A stretch of 64,000 nucleotides of DNA from Adhaeribacter rhizoryzae (GTDB taxonomy: Bacteria > Bacteroidota > Bacteroidia > Cytophagales > Hymenobacteraceae). Location of the stretch: positions 284,795-348,794 of the forward strand of contig NZ_VWSF01000003.1 of NCBI RefSeq assembly GCF_008629685.1. The letters are read 5' to 3'. The notes beneath the pieces are model-generated. The model did not search any database. It was not told where the DNA came from and saw only the letters and a list, made by a program, of their open reading frames with translations. The number at the start of each line of letters is the position of its first letter. Position 1 is the stretch's first letter. The position numbers and the translations under genes were made by a program. Shown one piece after another: positions 55,578 through 64,000 of the stretch.

Positions 55578-58043
55578 ATGAAATTTCTACCCAATCTTTA
55601 TTTGCGGCAAAGTCTTGTTTTTTGGCTATTCCTGGTCGCACCGGTTGTTCCTATACTGGCTCAGGAGGTAAACACCTACCAGACCCCTCCTAAACCACTG
55701 GCAGACTTGGTGACTGTGCCCCCCACGCCAAGAGTAAGTGTTTCGGATAAGACCCAGGTCATGCTCATCCTGGAACAGGCTGCTGCTCCTTCTATTGCCG
55801 AACTAGCGCAACCCGAACTTAGACTGGCGGGGTTACGAATGAACCCGGCCAACAATGGCCCTACCCGGACCCGCTATATTACCGGCATAAAAATCAAAAA
55901 ACTTTCGGGCAAAGAGGAAGTGGCTTTGAAAGGATTACCTGCCCAGCCCCAAATTAGCAATGTGCAGTGGTCGCCGGACGAAACCAGGTTTGCGTTTACC
56001 AATGCTACTGATAACCAGATTGAACTTTACCTGGCCGATGTAGCCACTGCTACCGCTCGGAAAGTAGGCAACCTTGCCCTGAATAGTGTATTGGGTTCAC
56101 CTTTCTATTGGGTATCCGATGGGAAGAGCCTTATTGTAAAAACTATTCCAGCCGGCCGGCCCCCCACTGTTACGCCCAGCCGCGTGCCCGCTGGCCCCAC
56201 TACGCAGGAGAACCTGGGCCGCAAATCCCAGGCACCCACTTACCAGGATTTATTGAAGAACCCTTCCGACGAGCAACAGTTTATTTACTATGCCACCAGC
56301 CAAATCATGCGGGTAGGTTTAGATGGTCAAGCTACCCCTATTGGCAAGCCCGGCATTATTGCCTCCGCGGACCCTTCGCCGGATGGGAAGTACGTGTTGG
56401 TGGAGACCTTCCACACGCCTTTTTCCTACTTGGTGCCGGTGTACCGGTTTCCGCTTATAACCGAGGTTTACACCATAGCTGGCGCGCTTGTTAAAACCCT
56501 GAACGATTCTCCATTACAGGATTATATTCCCTACACCCCCGATGGTGCGCCTACCGGCCCCCGGGATTTTAACTGGCGGGCGGATGCGCCGGCTTCCGTG
56601 TACTACACCGTAGCCCAGGACAAAGGAGACCCGAAGGTGAAAGTGGACATCCGGGATAAGGTGTATCTGGTGGAGGTGCCTTTTACGGGTGAACCAAAAG
56701 AAATTTACGCTGCCCAGTACCGGTTCGAGAACTTTGCCTGGGGGAGCGAAACTGTAGCCTTAGCGCACGAGCAATGGTGGCAAACCCGGAAAGCCATCAC
56801 GAAAGTAGTTAACCCGGGTACCTGGCAAGCGACTACCCTTTTTGACCGCTCGTATGAAGACCGCTACACCGACCCGGGAGAACCCGATATGAAGCACAAC
56901 CAATTTGGCCGTCCGGTTCTCAACTTACTGGCCAATGACCAGGTGCTGATGCTTAACAACCTGGGCGCATCACCCGAGGGTGACAGACCGTTTGTCAGTT
57001 TGTTAAACCTGAAGACCAAGCAAGCCAAACAACTATGGCGTTCAGCGGCGCCTTACCTGGAACGTCCTATTTCGGTACTCGATGCCGGCAAGCAGGTAAT
57101 CTTAACCACCCGCGAAACTCCCAGCGAGAACCCGAACTATTTCATGCGCAGCCTGAAAGGCCGCAGCAAGCCGGTGCAAGTGACTAGCTTTGCCCATCCT
57201 TACCCACAACTCAAAAACGTGCAAAAACAACAACTCCGTTACAAGCGGGCGGACGGGGTAGAGTTAACCGCCATGTTATACCTGCCGGCTGGTTACAAAA
57301 AAAGTCAGGGACCTTTACCTACTTTTCTGTGGGCTTACCCAGCTGAATTTAAAAGTAAAGATGCGGCGGGCCAGGTATCCGGTTCTCCTTACCAGTTTAA
57401 CCGGATTAGTTATTGGGGAGCCGCCGCCTTTGTAACCATGGGCTACGCTATTCTGGATAACGCCAGCATTCCGATTGTAGGGGAAGGTGACAAAGAACCA
57501 AATGATACCTACGTAGAACAATTAGTATCCAGTGCGAAAGCTGCTGTTGAAGAAGGCGTTCGTTTAGGGGTAGTAGATTCTACCCGGATAGGTGTGGGTG
57601 GTCATTCTTACGGGGCATTCATGACGGCTAATCTCTTATCCTACAGCCGCATGTTCAAAGCCGGGATTGCCCGCAGTGGTGCTTACAACCGGACCTTGAC
57701 GCCTTTTGGCTTCCAGAATGAACAGCGTACTTACTGGCAGGCACCTGAGGTATATAATAGAATGTCCCCTTTTATGAATGCCGATAAGATGAAAACGCCC
57801 TTGCTGCTTATCCACGGGGAAGCGGATAACAATACCGGTACTTACCCCATCCAATCCGAACGTTACTTTAATGCCCTAAAAGGCTTTGGGGCCACCACCC
57901 GGCTGGTGCTACTGCCTTACGAAAGCCACGGCTATACGGCCAAAGAATCCCTGCTGCACATGCTCTACGAAATGAATACCTGGTTAGACCGGTACGTGAA
58001 GAATGCCAAGACAAATGCCACGTTAACAGGACAGGCAAAATAG
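55578..58043 (+). CDS. Secreted S9 family (prolyl oligopeptidase / glutamyl endopeptidase-like) peptidase
   Basis: This 821-aa protein has a signal peptide (LRQSLVFWLFLVAPVVPILAQ). A long beta-propeller-like region is followed by an alpha/beta-hydrolase domain. The nucleophile is S677 in GVGGHSYGAFM; the acid lies in LLIHGEADNNTG and the histidine in YESHGYTAKESL. Among S9 enzymes the N-terminal PPKPLADLV start and this spacing fit the Bacteroidota group annotated as glutamyl endopeptidase. It is likely periplasmic or surface-exposed, for peptide degradation. A terminator-like hairpin follows at 58081-58111. Confidence 0.9.
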   Translation: MKFLPNLYLRQSLVFWLFLVAPVVPILAQEVNTYQTPPKPLADLVTVPPTPRVSVSDKTQVMLILEQAAAPSIAELAQPELRLAGLRMNPANNGPTRTRYITGIKIKKLSGKEEVALKGLPAQPQISNVQWSPDETRFAFTNATDNQIELYLADVATATARKVGNLALNSVLGSPFYWVSDGKSLIVKTIPAGRPPTVTPSRVPAGPTTQENLGRKSQAPTYQDLLKNPSDEQQFIYYATSQIMRVGLDGQATPIGKPGIIASADPSPDGKYVLVETFHTPFSYLVPVYRFPLITEVYTIAGALVKTLNDSPLQDYIPYTPDGAPTGPRDFNWRADAPASVYYTVAQDKGDPKVKVDIRDKVYLVEVPFTGEPKEIYAAQYRFENFAWGSETVALAHEQWWQTRKAITKVVNPGTWQATTLFDRSYEDRYTDPGEPDMKHNQFGRPVLNLLANDQVLMLNNLGASPEGDRPFVSLLNLKTKQAKQLWRSAAPYLERPISVLDAGKQVILTTRETPSENPNYFMRSLKGRSKPVQVTSFAHPYPQLKNVQKQQLRYKRADGVELTAMLYLPAGYKKSQGPLPTFLWAYPAEFKSKDAAGQVSGSPYQFNRISYWGAAAFVTMGYAILDNASIPIVGEGDKEPNDTYVEQLVSSAKAAVEEGVRLGVVDSTRIGVGGHSYGAFMTANLLSYSRMFKAGIARSGAYNRTLTPFGFQNEQRTYWQAPEVYNRMSPFMNADKMKTPLLLIHGEADNNTGTYPIQSERYFNALKGFGATTRLVLLPYESHGYTAKESLLHMLYEMNTWLDRYVKNAKTNATLTGQAK

Positions 58044-58080
58044 GTATAGGTTGTTATTTTTTTCTTTAAGATTACTTATC

Positions 58081-58111
58081 AAAGCCCTGGCACATCCAAG
58101 CCGGGGCTTTC
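58081..58111 (+). terminator. Terminator of the S9 peptidase gene
   Basis: AAAGCCCTGGC pairs with GCCGGGGCTTT (one mismatch), followed by a short T/C-rich stretch 38 bp past the stop. Confidence 0.65.
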
Positions 58112-58169
58112 TTATTGCCTAGACTTCATTAGTTAAGTTGAAGAAATCTACCAATTACTGCTCGGCCGA

Positions 58170-58301
58170 TTAACTAATTACATCCGATAAGTCCACCAAA
58201 TCCAAATAAGGCTCCAGGCATTGTTGGCACTTGAATGTTCGCACTTTAACAATATGATTCTGCACCTGGTCAAACCAGACCTCGGCAAAGAATTTACCCA
58301 T
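58170..58301 (-). CDS. Small CxxC protein
   Basis: A 43-aa ORF with ATG at 58301 reads MGKFFAEVWFDQVQNHIVKV and contains KCQQCLEPYLDLVDLSD. The CxxC pair could bind zinc or act as a redox site, but only two cysteines are present. It lies 11 bp after the stop of the minus-strand membrane-protein gene, so it could be its downstream operon partner. It is too short for confident assignment. Confidence 0.45.
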   Translation of the reverse strand: MGKFFAEVWFDQVQNHIVKVRTFKCQQCLEPYLDLVDLSDVIS

Positions 58302-58312
58302 ATAGTAAACTA

Positions 58313-58786
58313 TTAAGGTTGGCTAGGATATGGATTATTATCAGCAGGAATAAATTCTTTTGGCCTTATAATTTGAAATGCTATTTGGGGATTCTTGGTA
58401 GCTAACCATTGAAAAAGTTCTTCGGCTTTACCAACCCTGTGGGGACTAGGTAATTCAACCTTCTTATTATCTACATAAACCCATAGTTTTAAAGCTTTAT
58501 TATGGGTAAAGACCATCTTGCTTATTTCTGAATAATTTACTCTAACCTCCTTTTTAAAGAGACCTTCTTTTAGGAGCAGAAATGAATCCTGGAACCCGAC
58601 AACTGAGTCAAAAATGGTAAAATACTGCCGAAAGAAAAGGAATAGTATAGTTATTATTCCGGCATCCATTAACGCTACCATTCCAAACTCAAATTGGCTT
58701 TGGAGGTAACTTACTATAAGGCTGTTAAGAATTATAAATAAGAAAAATGTTTTCCAATTTCCCTTGGAGAATTTAAATCTGGTCAT
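58313..58786 (-). CDS. Small membrane protein with PH-like domain, unknown function
   Basis: This 157-aa protein starts with two transmembrane segments (KTFFLFIILNSLIVSYL; ALMDAGIITILFLFF). A cytosolic domain of about 90 residues follows (LLLKEGLFKKEVRVNYSEI, later ALKLWVYVDNKKVEL) that resembles bacterial PH or YcxB-like folds. No enzymatic motif is visible. It is transcribed away from the SRAP gene. Function is unknown. Confidence 0.6.
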   Translation of the reverse strand: MTRFKFSKGNWKTFFLFIILNSLIVSYLQSQFEFGMVALMDAGIITILFLFFRQYFTIFDSVVGFQDSFLLLKEGLFKKEVRVNYSEISKMVFTHNKALKLWVYVDNKKVELPSPHRVGKAEELFQWLATKNPQIAFQIIRPKEFIPADNNPYPSQP

Positions 58787-59047
58787 CCTTTCGCTCCTTT
58801 ACCATTTAAACAGAAAAGATAAATACTTTATTTTATTAATGCACAAACCAAAATCTTTCTTCCTATTCAATTAATTGTCATCTTACTAAATTACTTATTT
58901 ATTATCTCCTAGTTACCAGAATTGTATTATCAGTAAACAAATAAAATGTAGAAGCAGGTGCCTGTTTGCTTCACTAAAAACCCTCTCTTTCCGTAACCTT
59001 TTTTATAGAATTATTATAAGTACGATTATACTGTAAAAAATAATTAT

Positions 59048-59746
59048 ATGTGCGGACGTTACTCCTTGGTTAAAAAGAGCATTCCCAAAGAACACCGATA
59101 TGCGGCTAAGTTTGCTGGCATTGAACCGGAGCCTACATACAATGCGGCCCCTTCCCAACTACTGGCTGTTATACCAGCTGCCACGGATATAGCCCAGTTC
59201 TTTTCCTGGGGTTTGCTGCCGAGTTGGGCCAAAGATGCAAAGATGCACCGCCCCATTAATGCCCGGGCTGAAACGCTGACCACCAACGGCATGTTTCGGA
59301 ATCTGCTCTCCCGCAAGCGCTGCCTGGTACCCGCCGATGGCTTTTATGAATGGCAAGTACAAACCCAACCGCAGACGGATATGTTTGGCAATCCCCAAGC
59401 CAGCAAAGGCAAACCTAAGAAGCAACCTTTTCGGATTGCCTTGAAGAATGAGGAGCTGTTCAGCTTTGCCGGCTTGTATGACTCCTGGGTAGATAAAAGC
59501 AGTGGTGAAGAAATCAAAACCTTTACCATCATCACCACTGAGGCCAATGAACTGGTCAAACCCATTCACGACAGAATGCCCGTTATTCTCACGCCGGAAG
59601 CCGAAGAACTGTGGTTGAACGAACAGGAGAAAGACGTAAAAGACTTGCTTAAGCCCTATGATGCAGACAAAATGAAAGCCTTCCCCATTTCTAATCTCAT
59701 CAATTCTCCCACCAACAACAGCCCGGAGGTGCTAAATTCGTTATAG
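59048..59746 (+). CDS. SOS response-associated peptidase (SRAP; YedK/HMCES family)
   Basis: This 232-aa protein begins MCGRYSLVKK, exposing Cys2. It contains RPINARAETL, LVPADGFYEW and KPIHDRMPVIL, the conserved SRAP residues (Cys2, Asn, Glu, His). YedK/HMCES proteins form covalent crosslinks with abasic sites in single-stranded DNA and protect them. It stands close to umuDC and an XRE regulator, so it may share damage control. A weak AGTA-N6-TACT dyad lies upstream at 59019-59032, but I cannot show that it is an operator. Confidence 0.93.
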   Translation: MCGRYSLVKKSIPKEHRYAAKFAGIEPEPTYNAAPSQLLAVIPAATDIAQFFSWGLLPSWAKDAKMHRPINARAETLTTNGMFRNLLSRKRCLVPADGFYEWQVQTQPQTDMFGNPQASKGKPKKQPFRIALKNEELFSFAGLYDSWVDKSSGEEIKTFTIITTEANELVKPIHDRMPVILTPEAEELWLNEQEKDVKDLLKPYDADKMKAFPISNLINSPTNNSPEVLNSL

Positions 59747-59814
59747 GAACTACCATTAATTTTCGCCCAAGAATCTGTTGGTATCTGGTCTAACGTTTTA
59801 TGGTATTGACTTAG

Positions 59815-60270
59815 TTAAGCCCTGGCAAAAGCTACTGGATTACCATCCGCATCGGCAAAAAGAGCCCCTTGGATATATGGTCTTTCACCTTTACCCTGTT
59901 TTAGATACAGCCGATGAAACTCCACCCAGAAAGCAGCATCATACCCCAAATACTGCTGTTCTATTATGCTATTTTGCGCCTTATAGACAACCTTCTCAAT
60001 CTGGTGCTCCATAATTTGGCCATTATTAGGCAGCCGTTTCATCACCTCCAAAAGCTGGTCTATTTTTTCTTCCCGGCTGCTGGCGGGCAGTTCAACCACA
60101 TCAGCGAAAATTTCTACTGCTAAGCGCTCGCTGATAGATTCGGGAATAGGTAACTCACCATTTTCGTAATGGCTAATTATCTTTTCGTCTGCTAAGCCTA
60201 AGAAAGTAGCCATTTGCAACAAAGACAAACACTTTTTTTTGCGGAATGCTCTAAATTGTTCTTTTTTCAT
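59815..60270 (-). CDS. XRE-family helix-turn-helix regulator
   Basis: This 151-aa protein starts with an XRE helix-turn-helix (residues about 5-55: FRKKKCLSLLQMATFLGLAD, then KIISHYENGELPIPESI). The C-terminal ~90 residues are unknown. It lacks the S24 peptidase domain of LexA or CI repressors. It is transcribed divergently from umuD across a 176-bp spacer that contains two similar dyads. It is a likely local repressor, but the target is inferred. Confidence 0.8.
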   Translation of the reverse strand: MKKEQFRAFRKKKCLSLLQMATFLGLADEKIISHYENGELPIPESISERLAVEIFADVVELPASSREEKIDQLLEVMKRLPNNGQIMEHQIEKVVYKAQNSIIEQQYLGYDAAFWVEFHRLYLKQGKGERPYIQGALFADADGNPVAFARA

Positions 60271-60318
60271 AGTCGTAGTTATGGTTAACTGATAAGCATT
60301 GATTCTGAATAATATAAA

Positions 60319-60333
60319 GCTAATATCTATAGC
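60319..60333. promoter_or_regulatory. Putative operator dyad 1 (GCTA-N7-TAGC)
   Basis: GCTAATATCTATAGC lies 49 bp upstream of the XRE regulator start, in the divergent spacer. The same half-sites and 7-nt gap occur again at 60422-60436, and a weaker version GCTA-N7-TTAA is at 60359-60373. Confidence 0.4.
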
Positions 60334-60421
60334 AAATAAATAGTAAATGAAAATAATTGCTAATAAATATTAATATTAATTTCTCTTATATATGGCTTTT
60401 TTGTTCTTAAGTTTCGTATTT

Positions 60422-60436
60422 GCTAAATATTTTAGC
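60422..60436. promoter_or_regulatory. Putative operator dyad 2 (GCTA-N7-TAGC)
   Basis: GCTAAATATTTTAGC is a perfect inverted repeat with three central bases and ends 10 bp before the umuD ATG. A protein bound here would block transcription or translation initiation of umuDC. Confidence 0.4.
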
Positions 60437-60446
60437 TTATATAACT

Positions 60447-60902
60447 ATGAAAAACGCGCCTCCTTTACTCGTGGATACTTCCGGTGTGAAGTTCCTGCCT
60501 ATTAGTTTAGACAGCTCTTTGCTTTTGCCGCTGTATGGTTCCAGGATTTCGGCTGGCTTCCCCAGTCCCGCCGAAGATTACCTTGAACTTAGAATTAGTA
60601 TAGGCGAGTTAATTACCAGTAACCCCACCAGTACTTTCTTTGTCCAGGTGCACGGCGACTCCATGCAGGATGCCAAAATCTATGAGGGCGATATTTTAGC
60701 CGTGGATAGGTCTGTTAAAGCCCAATCCGGGGATGTAGTAGTGGCTAAGGTATACAATGAGTTTACGGTTAAGCGGCTTATAATCAAAGGCCAGAAATAT
60801 TATCTGGTACCCGAGAATAAGAAGTATCAACCTTTGGTGATAACTGAAGAGATGGGCTTTGAGGTTTGGGGGAAAGTAGTTACGGTGCTGCATAAACTAT
60901 AA
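60447..60902 (+). CDS. umuD: UmuD-like S24 peptidase / Pol V subunit
   Basis: A longer frame begins with a TTG at 60420, but the ATG at 60447 is preferred, because the upstream nine codons look non-coding and overlap an operator-like dyad. The 151-aa product has the A36-G37 cleavage site in RISAGFPSP, the catalytic Ser72 in GDSM and Lys109 in FTVKRL, as in UmuD/LexA. RecA-assisted self-cleavage gives UmuD', which joins UmuC in error-prone Pol V. The umuC gene starts 4 bp downstream. Confidence 0.93.
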   Translation: MKNAPPLLVDTSGVKFLPISLDSSLLLPLYGSRISAGFPSPAEDYLELRISIGELITSNPTSTFFVQVHGDSMQDAKIYEGDILAVDRSVKAQSGDVVVAKVYNEFTVKRLIIKGQKYYLVPENKKYQPLVITEEMGFEVWGKVVTVLHKL

Positions 60903-60906
60903 GCCC

Positions 60907-62181
60907 ATGACCAACTTATTTGCTTTGGTGGATTGCAATAACTTTTATGTGCGTTGCGAGACCCTTTTTAGGCCGGACTTATTAGGTAAACCGGTTGTAG
61001 TGCTGAGTAATAATGATGGCTGCGTGATTTCCCGCTCCCAGGAAGTTAAAGATTTAGGCATTAAGATGGGAACGCCTTTCTTTGTGATGAAGGAGTTAAT
61101 CCAGCAGCAAGGTATTACTTACTTTTCCAGCAACTACGAACTCTACGGCGATATGAGCCTGCGGGTCGTGGAAACCTTACGTACCTTCAGTCCCAATGTA
61201 GAGGTTTATTCGGTGGATGAATCTTTCTTGGACTTAGGAGACTTTAAGTTTATAGACCTGCCGGCATATGCCCGCAACATCAAAGAAACCCTCTACCAGA
61301 ACTTAGGCCTACCCGTCTGCGTGGGGGTTGCGCCTACCAAAACCTTAGCCAAGATTGCGAACCGGCTTGCCAAGAAATCAAAGAAAGCAGAAGGTTGTTT
61401 AATCCTGACGGACCCTTACCACATCGAAGAAGCCTTAAAACGAACGGCAGTGGAGGATGTCTGGGGAGTAGGCCGTCAATATGCTAAGTTCCTGGAGAGT
61501 GCTGGGATTAAAACGGCTTATGAACTACGAAATACGACAGATGCCTGGATAAAAAAGCATTGCAGCGTGGTGATGCTGCGCACCGTGAAAGAACTCCGGG
61601 GAGAACCCTGTGTAGACCTGGAGTTAAACCCGGCCGATAAACAAAACATCTGCACCAGCCGTAGCTTTGGTAAACCAGTAGCTGAATTCGATGCCTTACT
61701 GGAGGCAACTACCAGTTATGCCGCTAAATGTGCCTATAAGCTGCGTAAACAAAACAGTTGCGCGAAAGAACTAGTTGTCTTTGTTACCACCAACCGCTTT
61801 GCCGATACCATCCAGTATTTTAACAGCCAAAAGATAAAGCTGCCCACAGCTACTAACAGTGACCTGGAATTAATCCGGTATACCAGACAGGCCTTGGAAA
61901 GCATTTATAAGCCTGGGTATCAGTACAAGAAAACTGGTGTAGTGGTAATGGACATCGTGCCAGAAAAGAACGTACAACTAAATCTGCTGGATACGACCGA
62001 CCACGCTAAAGAACAAACCCTCATGCATTTTCTGGATGACCTTACGGCCAAGTTTGGAAAAGATACGGTGAAAGTGGCTTGCCAGGGTACGAAGCAGAAG
62101 AAAGGCTGGAACCTGAACCGGGAATTTCTTTCCCCCTGCTATACTACCAGGTTTCAAGATATACTGACAATAATTATATAA
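60907..62181 (+). CDS. umuC: UmuC-like Y-family DNA polymerase (Pol V catalytic subunit)
   Basis: This 424-aa protein starts FALVDCNNFYVRCETLFRP, with catalytic Asp in the first motif, and has YSVDESFLDL (second catalytic motif). Helix-hairpin-helix-like regions and the UmuC C-terminal RFQDILTI end follow. It inserts nucleotides opposite DNA lesions with UmuD'. It starts 4 bp after umuD and is co-transcribed. Full length for the family. Confidence 0.95.
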   Translation: MTNLFALVDCNNFYVRCETLFRPDLLGKPVVVLSNNDGCVISRSQEVKDLGIKMGTPFFVMKELIQQQGITYFSSNYELYGDMSLRVVETLRTFSPNVEVYSVDESFLDLGDFKFIDLPAYARNIKETLYQNLGLPVCVGVAPTKTLAKIANRLAKKSKKAEGCLILTDPYHIEEALKRTAVEDVWGVGRQYAKFLESAGIKTAYELRNTTDAWIKKHCSVVMLRTVKELRGEPCVDLELNPADKQNICTSRSFGKPVAEFDALLEATTSYAAKCAYKLRKQNSCAKELVVFVTTNRFADTIQYFNSQKIKLPTATNSDLELIRYTRQALESIYKPGYQYKKTGVVVMDIVPEKNVQLNLLDTTDHAKEQTLMHFLDDLTAKFGKDTVKVACQGTKQKKGWNLNREFLSPCYTTRFQDILTIII

Positions 62182-62845
62182 GGCTATCTCTTGAAAGAAA
62201 AAATAAAAGACCAACAGCAAAGTAATAGTATTATATAATTATTTTAGCAAGATATAAAAGTCATAATACTTAATTGATTATTAATAATTGTAAAATATTT
62301 TTATAAACATTTTAATTAATAATTTTAAAATACCTAAATATAGGTATGGATAAATATTAAATATCCCTCTATATTGCCACTTTCATGCATTCAGAAACTT
62401 AACCATTGAAGTGAGCAACTCTTTTTCAAGCCTATTAATTTATTACCTCAAGAAAGTACATCCTAGTTAAAGTACATCCTAGTTTTAGCTGTCTATCTTA
62501 ACCTTGGTCTATGGCTCCGCTTTTTATGCCGTAGGGTACTATTCTTTTGTGCTTTCAAAAAATCTAAACCTAAATATTTTTATAACACATGGAACACTTC
62601 AACGAAAATTTAAAACGGTACTATCCTGAAAATTCTAATAAAGTAAGGTCTATTGGTTTAACGTGCAGGAGTCCTAATAAATCTAATACAATAGCAATAG
62701 GCCTTTCTTGTCTATTTTTTTAATAATAAGGGCAAGCTGCTCATAAAGCTTTAAGCATGCGGTGCAGCTTCCAGCTAAGATTAACTCAATCTAAAAGGAG
62801 CAATTTTTCAAATCTTAAATCAATATTAATTTAGTTAGATACTAC
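62182..62845. other. Intergenic region before the RCC1-repeat gene
   Basis: About 664 bp of AT-rich DNA with no convincing ORF. It contains a tandem 16-bp repeat at 62453-62484. It presumably includes the promoter of the RCC1-repeat gene. Confidence 0.4.
62453..62484 (+). repeat. Perfect 16-bp tandem duplication
   Basis: AAAGTACATCCTAGTT occurs twice in direct tandem (62453-62468 and 62469-62484). Confidence 0.8.
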
Positions 62846-64000
62846 ATGAAAATAAAATTTATACCCATATCTCAATTCCTTAACCTAAATATTAACAATA
62901 CATTACCCTCTATTTTACTATCCCTAGTTTGTTTTCTTACCTTAAGCCAATCACTTTTTGCCCAGTCATTAGCACAAGGAGGAGGAGGTGTTAGCTTTAG
63001 CTCCTTAGTTGTCACAGCAGATGGCAGAACCTTCACTTGGGGAGGGGAATCTGATGTACAATTAGGAAATGGAACTATAGGTAATAGTACCACCCCTATT
63101 GACATATCAGCTTATGGGGACCTTGCTGGGAAAACTATTGTGAAAATAGCCAGCGGTCGTTGGAATTCCCTAGCACTTGATTCTGATGGTAGTGTTTATG
63201 CTTGGGGAAAAAATAGTCTAGTGGGTTTAACGAGCGGTAATAATGTAGAAAGTGACAAACTGCCCCGGAAAGTGGATGGGCTTTCTGATATTATTGCTAT
63301 TGCCGTAGGCTTTGAACACTCTCTGGCCCTTAAATCTGATGGTACAGTTTATGCCTGGGGATATAGTTCAAAAGGAGAGTTGGGGAACGGCCTTACTTAT
63401 CAAAACAATAATCCCTATTATCCTTATTATTATAGTTTTTACCCAGTGCAAGTGAAGGACCTTGCCGGGGTTACCGCAATAGCAGCGGGTGCCTGGACTT
63501 CTTATGCCGTTAAATCAGACGGTACCGTTTATGCCTGGGGTTATCATACTGGCAATTTATTAGAAGATGGTACTTATGGTAATAGCTCCGTGCCGGTCAT
63601 GGTAAATGGAATCAATGGAGTTACGGCCATAACAGCTGGCCCTGACAACATTCTGGCTCTTAAATCTGACGGAACAGTATATAAATGGGGATACCTAAGC
63701 GAAGTTGGAAGTAATCCATTAGCATTTGGCAGAGTGCCGGAACAAGTTCCTGGTTTAACAGATATTATTAAAATAGCATCCGGCACCTACCATGACTTGG
63801 CCGCTAAATCAGATGGAACTGTTTATGCGTGGGGTAATGGTAGTAGTGGTCAATTAGGGGACGGAATTGTTTACAATGGGCCCGACGTTTATGGCAGTGC
63901 AGTGCCAGTGTTAGTTAAAAATCTAACAGGAGTTGTTGATATTGCTGCTGGCTTTACCCACTCTCTTGCCATCAAGGGAGATGGCAAAATGTATGCTTGG
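62846..64000 (+). CDS. Secreted RCC1-repeat protein (3' end beyond window)
   Basis: The ATG at 62846 opens a frame that runs 385 codons to the right edge without a stop. A signal peptide (LLSLVCFLTLSQSLFAQ) follows a short N-terminus. The rest is RCC1-type beta-propeller repeats with the phrase DG-VYAWG recurring (for example DSDGSVYAWGKN, KSDGTVYAWGYS), each about 55-65 residues. Such proteins in Bacteroidota are usually exported and surface-located, often by T9SS. The C-terminal sorting domain, if any, is outside the window. Confidence 0.85.
   Translation, partial: MKIKFIPISQFLNLNINNTLPSILLSLVCFLTLSQSLFAQSLAQGGGGVSFSSLVVTADGRTFTWGGESDVQLGNGTIGNSTTPIDISAYGDLAGKTIVKIASGRWNSLALDSDGSVYAWGKNSLVGLTSGNNVESDKLPRKVDGLSDIIAIAVGFEHSLALKSDGTVYAWGYSSKGELGNGLTYQNNNPYYPYYYSFYPVQVKDLAGVTAIAAGAWTSYAVKSDGTVYAWGYHTGNLLEDGTYGNSSVPVMVNGINGVTAITAGPDNILALKSDGTVYKWGYLSEVGSNPLAFGRVPEQVPGLTDIIKIASGTYHDLAAKSDGTVYAWGNGSSGQLGDGIVYNGPDVYGSAVPVLVKNLTGVVDIAAGFTHSLAIKGDGKMYAW

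Noticed and set aside
56108-56494. 128-aa plus-strand ORF
   Set aside because: Alternate frame of the S9 peptidase gene.

Overview
The window looks like a chromosomal segment of an aerobic Bacteroidota of the Cytophagales / Hymenobacteraceae type (Adhaeribacter- or Pontibacter-like). The indications are a C-terminal type IX secretion (T9SS) sorting domain, SprB repeats, an Oar-like TonB-dependent receptor, AT-rich spacers and a Bacteroidota-type tRNA-Ala. The exact genus is inference.

Region 1 (1-13918, all minus strand) is an AT-rich surface-polysaccharide cluster. It holds four glycosyltransferases (one cut by the window edge), a WecE/RffA aminotransferase coupled to a NeuD-like acetyltransferase, a WbqC-family protein, an HTTM-DCC membrane protein, a Wzm/Wzt-type ABC exporter, a PglK/MsbA-type ABC flippase and an FkbM methyltransferase. 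Region 2 (14735-18600) holds a secreted C-type-lectin/SprB protein, a MITE-like inverted-repeat element and an IS1-family insertion with intact ends and an 8-bp target duplication. Region 3 (18850-27234, minus) supplies activated sugars: fcl and gmd (GDP-fucose), a sugar aminotransferase, a UDP-xylose-synthase-like SDR, ugd and asnB. Region 4 (27648-32079, plus) holds an NlpC/P60 lipoprotein, a large TonB-dependent receptor and tRNA-Ala(GGC).

Region 5 (about 32080-55430) is a defence island. It starts beside a 43-nt 3' fragment of a tRNA-Arg(ACG) gene, an attachment-site-like scar. A minus-strand operon (49190 to 32715) encodes a type 4 BREX / DNA-phosphorothioation-like system: DUF4007 protein, 1125-aa P-loop ATPase, PAPS-reductase-family BrxP, a broken sulfur-binding-domain plus DUF4007-like gene, a small unknown protein, a 1456-aa BrxC/PglY-like ATPase, PglZ, short BrxL and a cysteine desulfurase. 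Next to it is a three-gene cassette (55028 to 49700) of an Hsp70-like ATPase with a TPR tail, a minimal UvrD-like SF1 helicase and a 568-aa protein I do not recognise. That cassette is the best candidate here for an undescribed system. Gene remnants (a umuC-like scrap and the tail of a NucA-type nuclease) sit beside or between the modules.

Region 6 (55578-64000) returns to core-like genes: a secreted S9 peptidase, a small membrane protein, an SRAP (YedK/HMCES) protein, an XRE regulator divergent from umuDC, and an RCC1-repeat protein running off the right edge. The XRE-umuD spacer carries two GCTA-N7-TAGC dyads that could be operators.
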